NCBI RefSeq assembly: GCF_900129235.1 | Contig: NZ_FQUV01000002.1 | Location: 62,001 to 126,000, forward strand | Direction: 5' to 3' | Source: Litoreibacter ascidiaceicola | GTDB taxonomy: Bacteria; Pseudomonadota; Alphaproteobacteria; Rhodobacterales; Rhodobacteraceae | DNA: 64,000 bases | The notes under the pieces: model-generated | Told to the model about the DNA's origin: nothing | Seen by the model: only the letters and a program-made list of their open reading frames with translations | The model's database searches: none | Program-made: the position numbers and the translations under genes | In this document: positions 61,068 through 64,000 of the stretch, one piece after another | Layout: each line of letters opens with the position of its first letter | Position numbering within the stretch: position 1 is the first letter of the stretch

Positions 61068-62411
61068 ATGCCCGACGCCACGCCCCTGACACCCGGTATC
61101 ACGTCCGGCCGACTGAGTGCCGAGACTCTTTCGCAAAATTTCGACGATCTGCATCCGGCCTATGCGCCGCACGAGGCCGCCGTTGCCGCGGATCGTTGCT
61201 ACTTTTGCCACGATGCGCCGTGCATCACGGCATGCCCCACGGATATCGACATTCCTTTGTTCCTGCGGCAGATCCAGACCGGCACGCCGGAGGCTGCGGC
61301 CAAGACAATCCTGAGCCAGAACATCCTCGGCGGTATGTGCGCCCGCGTGTGCCCGACCGAGACCTTGTGCGAGGAAGCCTGCGTTCGCGAAGCGGCGGAG
61401 GGCAAGCCCGTCGAGATTGGCCGCCTTCAACGCTTCGCCACGGACACGCTGATGCGGGCAGGCAAGCATCCCTTCACCCGCGCGAAGTCGACCGGAAAAA
61501 GCGTCGCGGTCGTCGGGGCAGGGCCGTCGGGTCTGTCTTGTGCGCACAGGCTGGCGATGCACGGCCATGATGTTGTGCTGTTCGATGCGCGCGCAAAAGC
61601 GGGCGGTCTGAACGAGTTCGGGATCGCGGCCTATAAATCGACCGACGGTTTTGCGGCGCAAGAGGTCGACTGGCTTCTGAAGATCGGCGGGATCACCGTC
61701 GAGACGGGGCAAAGGCTTGGTCAAGAATTGAGCCTTGATGAATTACAAAACGAATACGACGCGGTGTTTATCGGCATCGGGTTAAGCGGCGTGAACTCCC
61801 TGCGCGCCGCCGGCGAGGAGAGAGAGGGCGTATCTGACGCCGTCTCTTTCATCGCTGATTTGCGTCAGGCGTCAGACTTGTCGGGGCTGCCTGTTGGGCG
61901 TGATGTTGTTGTGATCGGGGGCGGGATGACCGCCGTCGACGCCGCCGTGCAATCCAAGTTGCTGGGCGCGCAGAATGTGACCATCGTTTATCGACGCGGG
62001 CAGGACCAGATGGGCGCCTCGCGGTTCGAACAAGACTTGGCAACCTCTAAAGGCGTGCGCATCGTCGCCAACGCACAACCTGTCGCAATTCACGGCAACG
62101 GCGCAGTGGCCGAGGCGGAGTTCGAGTACACCACGACAAAGGACGGTACGCTGAAAGGCACCGGTGAGACCTTCCGTATCAAAGCGGACCAGTTGTTCAA
62201 AGCCATTGGCCAGACGTTGGAAGGTGCACCGGAGGCATTGAAACTCGATGGTCGCAAGATCGCGGTGACCGGGGCAGGACGCACCTCGGTAAAGGGTATC
62301 TGGGCCGGTGGCGACTGTGCGTCCGGCGGGGACGATTTGACCGTGACAGCGGTGGCCGAAGGACGTGATGCGGCGGAAGACATTCATTCCACATTGATGG
62401 GAGGCAAGTAA
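61068..62411 (+). CDS. preT: NAD-dependent dihydropyrimidine dehydrogenase subunit PreT
   Basis: 447 residues from the ATG at 61068 (GGAGAG site; an in-frame ATG at 61038 is the alternative). N-terminal iron-sulfur domain like that of glutamate synthase small subunit: CYFCHDAPCITACPTDIDIP and CARVCPTETLCEEAC. Then FAD (VAVVGAGPSGLSCAHRLA) and NAD(P) (VVVIGGGMTAVDAAV) domains and a C-terminal FAD contact IWAGGDCASGGDDL. With PreA it reduces uracil and thymine in the first step of the reductive pathway. Adjacent to preA (1 base between them). Confidence 0.93.
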   Translation: MPDATPLTPGITSGRLSAETLSQNFDDLHPAYAPHEAAVAADRCYFCHDAPCITACPTDIDIPLFLRQIQTGTPEAAAKTILSQNILGGMCARVCPTETLCEEACVREAAEGKPVEIGRLQRFATDTLMRAGKHPFTRAKSTGKSVAVVGAGPSGLSCAHRLAMHGHDVVLFDARAKAGGLNEFGIAAYKSTDGFAAQEVDWLLKIGGITVETGQRLGQELSLDELQNEYDAVFIGIGLSGVNSLRAAGEEREGVSDAVSFIADLRQASDLSGLPVGRDVVVIGGGMTAVDAAVQSKLLGAQNVTIVYRRGQDQMGASRFEQDLATSKGVRIVANAQPVAIHGNGAVAEAEFEYTTTKDGTLKGTGETFRIKADQLFKAIGQTLEGAPEALKLDGRKIAVTGAGRTSVKGIWAGGDCASGGDDLTVTAVAEGRDAAEDIHSTLMGGK

Positions 62412-62412
62412 T

Positions 62413-63717
62413 ATGGCCGATCTCACGACAGAATTTCTGGGTATCAAAAGCCCCAACCCGTTCTGGCTGGCCTCCGCGCCGCCCACGGACAAGGAATACA
62501 ACGTCCGCCGTGCTTTCGAGGCGGGGTGGGGTGGCGTCGTCTGGAAAACGCTGGGCATGGAAGGCCCGCCGGTCGTCAACGTCAACGGCCCGCGCTACGG
62601 CGCGATCTATGGTGCCGACCGCCGGTTGCTTGGCCTTAACAATATCGAGCTGATCACCGACCGCCCGTTGCAGACCAATCTCGAAGAAATCAAGCGCGTC
62701 AAAGCCGATTACCCTGACCGCGCAATCATCGTGTCGCTGATGGTGCCCTGCGAGGAGCAGGCGTGGAAAGACATCCTGCCATTGGTCGAGGAGACCGGCG
62801 CTGACGGGATTGAGCTGAACTTCGGTTGTCCGCACGGCATGTCGGAGCGCGGCATGGGGGCGGCAGTTGGCCAAGTGCCCGAATACATCGAAATGGTCAC
62901 CCGCTGGTGCAAGCAGTACTACTCCAAACCGGTGATCGTAAAGTTAACCCCGAATATCACAGATGTGCGCAAACCTGCGGCTGCTGCGATGCGGGGCGGG
63001 GCGGATGCGGTGTCGCTGATCAATACGATCAACTCGATTACCGCGGTGAATCTCGACACAATGAGCCCTGAGCCCAGCATTGACGGCAAAGGCTCGCATG
63101 GCGGCTATTGCGGTCCGGCGGTGAAGCCGATTGCAATGTCCATGGTGTCCGAAATTGCCCGCAATCCCGAAACTCACGGCCTTCCCATTTCTGGGATCGG
63201 CGGGGTCACCACATGGCGCGATGCGGCGGAATTCATGGCCCTTGGTTGCGGCAATGTGCAGGTGTGCACAGCCGCCATGACCTACGGGTTCAAGGTGGTT
63301 CAGGAAATGATCTCCGGCCTGTCCGACTGGATGGACGAGAAGGGCCACACCTCCATTCAGGACTTTGTCGGAATGGCCGTGCCGAATGTCACTGACTGGC
63401 AGTACCTGAACTTGAATTACATCGCCAAGGCCAAGATTAGTCAGGACGATTGTATCAAATGCGGTCGCTGCTATGCGGCCTGTGAAGACACGTCGCACCA
63501 AGCGATTTCCATGTCCGAGGATCGGGTGTTCGAAGTGATCGACGCGGAATGCGTGGCTTGCAATCTGTGTGTGGATGTTTGCCCCGTGGAAGATTGTATC
63601 ACGATGGTGCAAATGGCCCCCGGCGAAGTCGACCCACGGACCGGTAAAGTGGTCGAAAAAGAATACGCCAACTGGACGACGCACCCGAACAATCCCGGAG
63701 CCTGCGCTGCTGAATAG
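62413..63717 (+). CDS. preA: Dihydropyrimidine dehydrogenase subunit PreA
   Basis: 434 residues. DHOD-like barrel (DLTTEFLGIKSPNPFWLASA, WKTLGMEGPP, ELNFGCPHGMSERGMGAAVG, VKLTPNITDV with the loop base, GGVTTWRDAAEFMALG) and two C-terminal ferredoxin-type clusters, CIKCGRCYAACEDTSHQA and CVACNLCVDVCPVEDCI. FMN enzyme reducing pyrimidines with electrons from PreT. It is convergent with the RutR-like regulator two bases away. The following genes (dihydropyrimidinase, beta-ureidopropionase) are not in the window. Confidence 0.94.
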   Translation: MADLTTEFLGIKSPNPFWLASAPPTDKEYNVRRAFEAGWGGVVWKTLGMEGPPVVNVNGPRYGAIYGADRRLLGLNNIELITDRPLQTNLEEIKRVKADYPDRAIIVSLMVPCEEQAWKDILPLVEETGADGIELNFGCPHGMSERGMGAAVGQVPEYIEMVTRWCKQYYSKPVIVKLTPNITDVRKPAAAAMRGGADAVSLINTINSITAVNLDTMSPEPSIDGKGSHGGYCGPAVKPIAMSMVSEIARNPETHGLPISGIGGVTTWRDAAEFMALGCGNVQVCTAAMTYGFKVVQEMISGLSDWMDEKGHTSIQDFVGMAVPNVTDWQYLNLNYIAKAKISQDDCIKCGRCYAACEDTSHQAISMSEDRVFEVIDAECVACNLCVDVCPVEDCITMVQMAPGEVDPRTGKVVEKEYANWTTHPNNPGACAAE

Positions 63718-63719
63718 CC

Positions 63720-64000
63720 TTATGGGGTCAGTATCTTAAGGAAGATTTCGCGAAGATAGGCGGGGGCCGCGTCAAACGGCTCCTCTTCCCCCAACACAGC
63801 GCGCACTTGCACGTCAAAATCGGCATAATGCTGGGTCAAAGACCAGATCGAGAAAATCAGATGGTAGGGATGCACATCGGCAATCTTGCCCTGATTTGTC
63901 CAGTCGCGGATCACCGCGACTTTCTCATCAACCAGTTCTTTTAGATCGCCTTTCAGCGCCTCAAGAATGCGCGGGGCGCCTTGCACGATCTCGTTGGCAA
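63720..64000 (-). CDS. TetR-family regulator, C-terminal part (RutR-like; truncated by window end)
   Basis: The frame is open to the end of the window, so this is the C-terminal fragment (about 92 residues). EKVAVIRDWTNQGKIADVHP followed by YHLIFSIWSLTQHYADFDVQVRAV matches the C-terminal domain of RutR-type TetR regulators that sense uracil/thymine. It sits at the 3' end of preTA, so control of pyrimidine degradation is the natural reading. The DNA-binding domain is outside the window. Confidence 0.8.
   Translation of the reverse strand, partial: ANEIVQGAPRILEALKGDLKELVDEKVAVIRDWTNQGKIADVHPYHLIFSIWSLTQHYADFDVQVRAVLGEEEPFDAAPAYLREIFLKILTP

Noticed and set aside
1-64000. CRISPR arrays, prophage, insertion sequences, tRNA or rRNA genes
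   Set aside because: No repeat-spacer pattern, transposase or integrase motif, or tRNA-like cloverleaf was recognised on either strand.

Overview
The window looks like part of the chromosome of a marine-type alphaproteobacterium of the Rhodobacterales (Roseobacter group). The basis is protein family content rather than a phylogenetic marker: a form II carbon-monoxide-dehydrogenase-like set, a PQQ alcohol dehydrogenase locus with PedF cytochrome, paired sarcosine/dimethylglycine-dehydrogenase-like flavoproteins, PreTA pyrimidine reductases with a RutR-like repressor, and many ABC importers with GGGAGG-type ribosome sites. I saw no rRNA, tRNA, CRISPR, insertion sequence or phage gene. Coding density is very high; no gap exceeds 300 bases.

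Layout. (1) 1-2925: the 3' end of tamB and a lone iolB. (2) 2942-26097: a large PQQ alcohol-oxidation locus. It holds a regulator operon (NarL/LuxR response regulator, FIST sensor, hybrid kinase), a PQQ dehydrogenase with the Asp-x-Asp signature of lanthanide-dependent enzymes, cytochrome c, and a PedABC-type ABC operon of the kind tied to lanthanide use. It also has PedF cytochrome c550 with a XoxJ/MoxJ-like periplasmic protein, a CoxG-S-L-M molybdenum hydroxylase, an ApbE-NosR pair, and an SsuABC-like transporter split over both ends. A perfect FNR-type box lies in one promoter region. (3) 26372-44021: two parallel modules. Each has an ABC importer (Ugp-like, then glycine-betaine-like), a DeoR-family repressor, a choline-kinase-like phosphotransferase and an approximately 810-residue FAD/GcvT oxidase; a HisN-like phosphatase sits between them. 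(4) 44071-52271: an operon of DeoR repressor, N-formylglutamate-amidohydrolase-like protein, glutamine-synthetase-like ligase, aldehyde dehydrogenase and iron alcohol dehydrogenase, divergent from a GlpA/GlpB-like flavoprotein pair. (5) 52457-57016: a Pot-type polyamine-like ABC importer whose last permease has a long C-terminal tail. (6) 57058-60980: a GntR-controlled catabolic cluster of unknown substrate with a clear palindromic operator. (7) 61068-64000: preT-preA of reductive pyrimidine degradation and the C-terminal part of a RutR-like regulator.

How they fit together. Region 2 reads as one periplasmic respiratory unit. Alcohols are oxidised by the quinoprotein, electrons pass to c-type cytochromes, the metal is probably supplied by the Ped ABC system, aldehydes may be handled by the Mo-hydroxylase, and control comes from the two-component system and perhaps an FNR/Dnr-type regulator. 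Regions 3-5 together suggest uptake and breakdown of methylated or hydroxylated amines and phospho-amino-alcohols. I propose a gamma-glutamyl-protected oxidation route for an alkanolamine; the substrates are inferred from families only.
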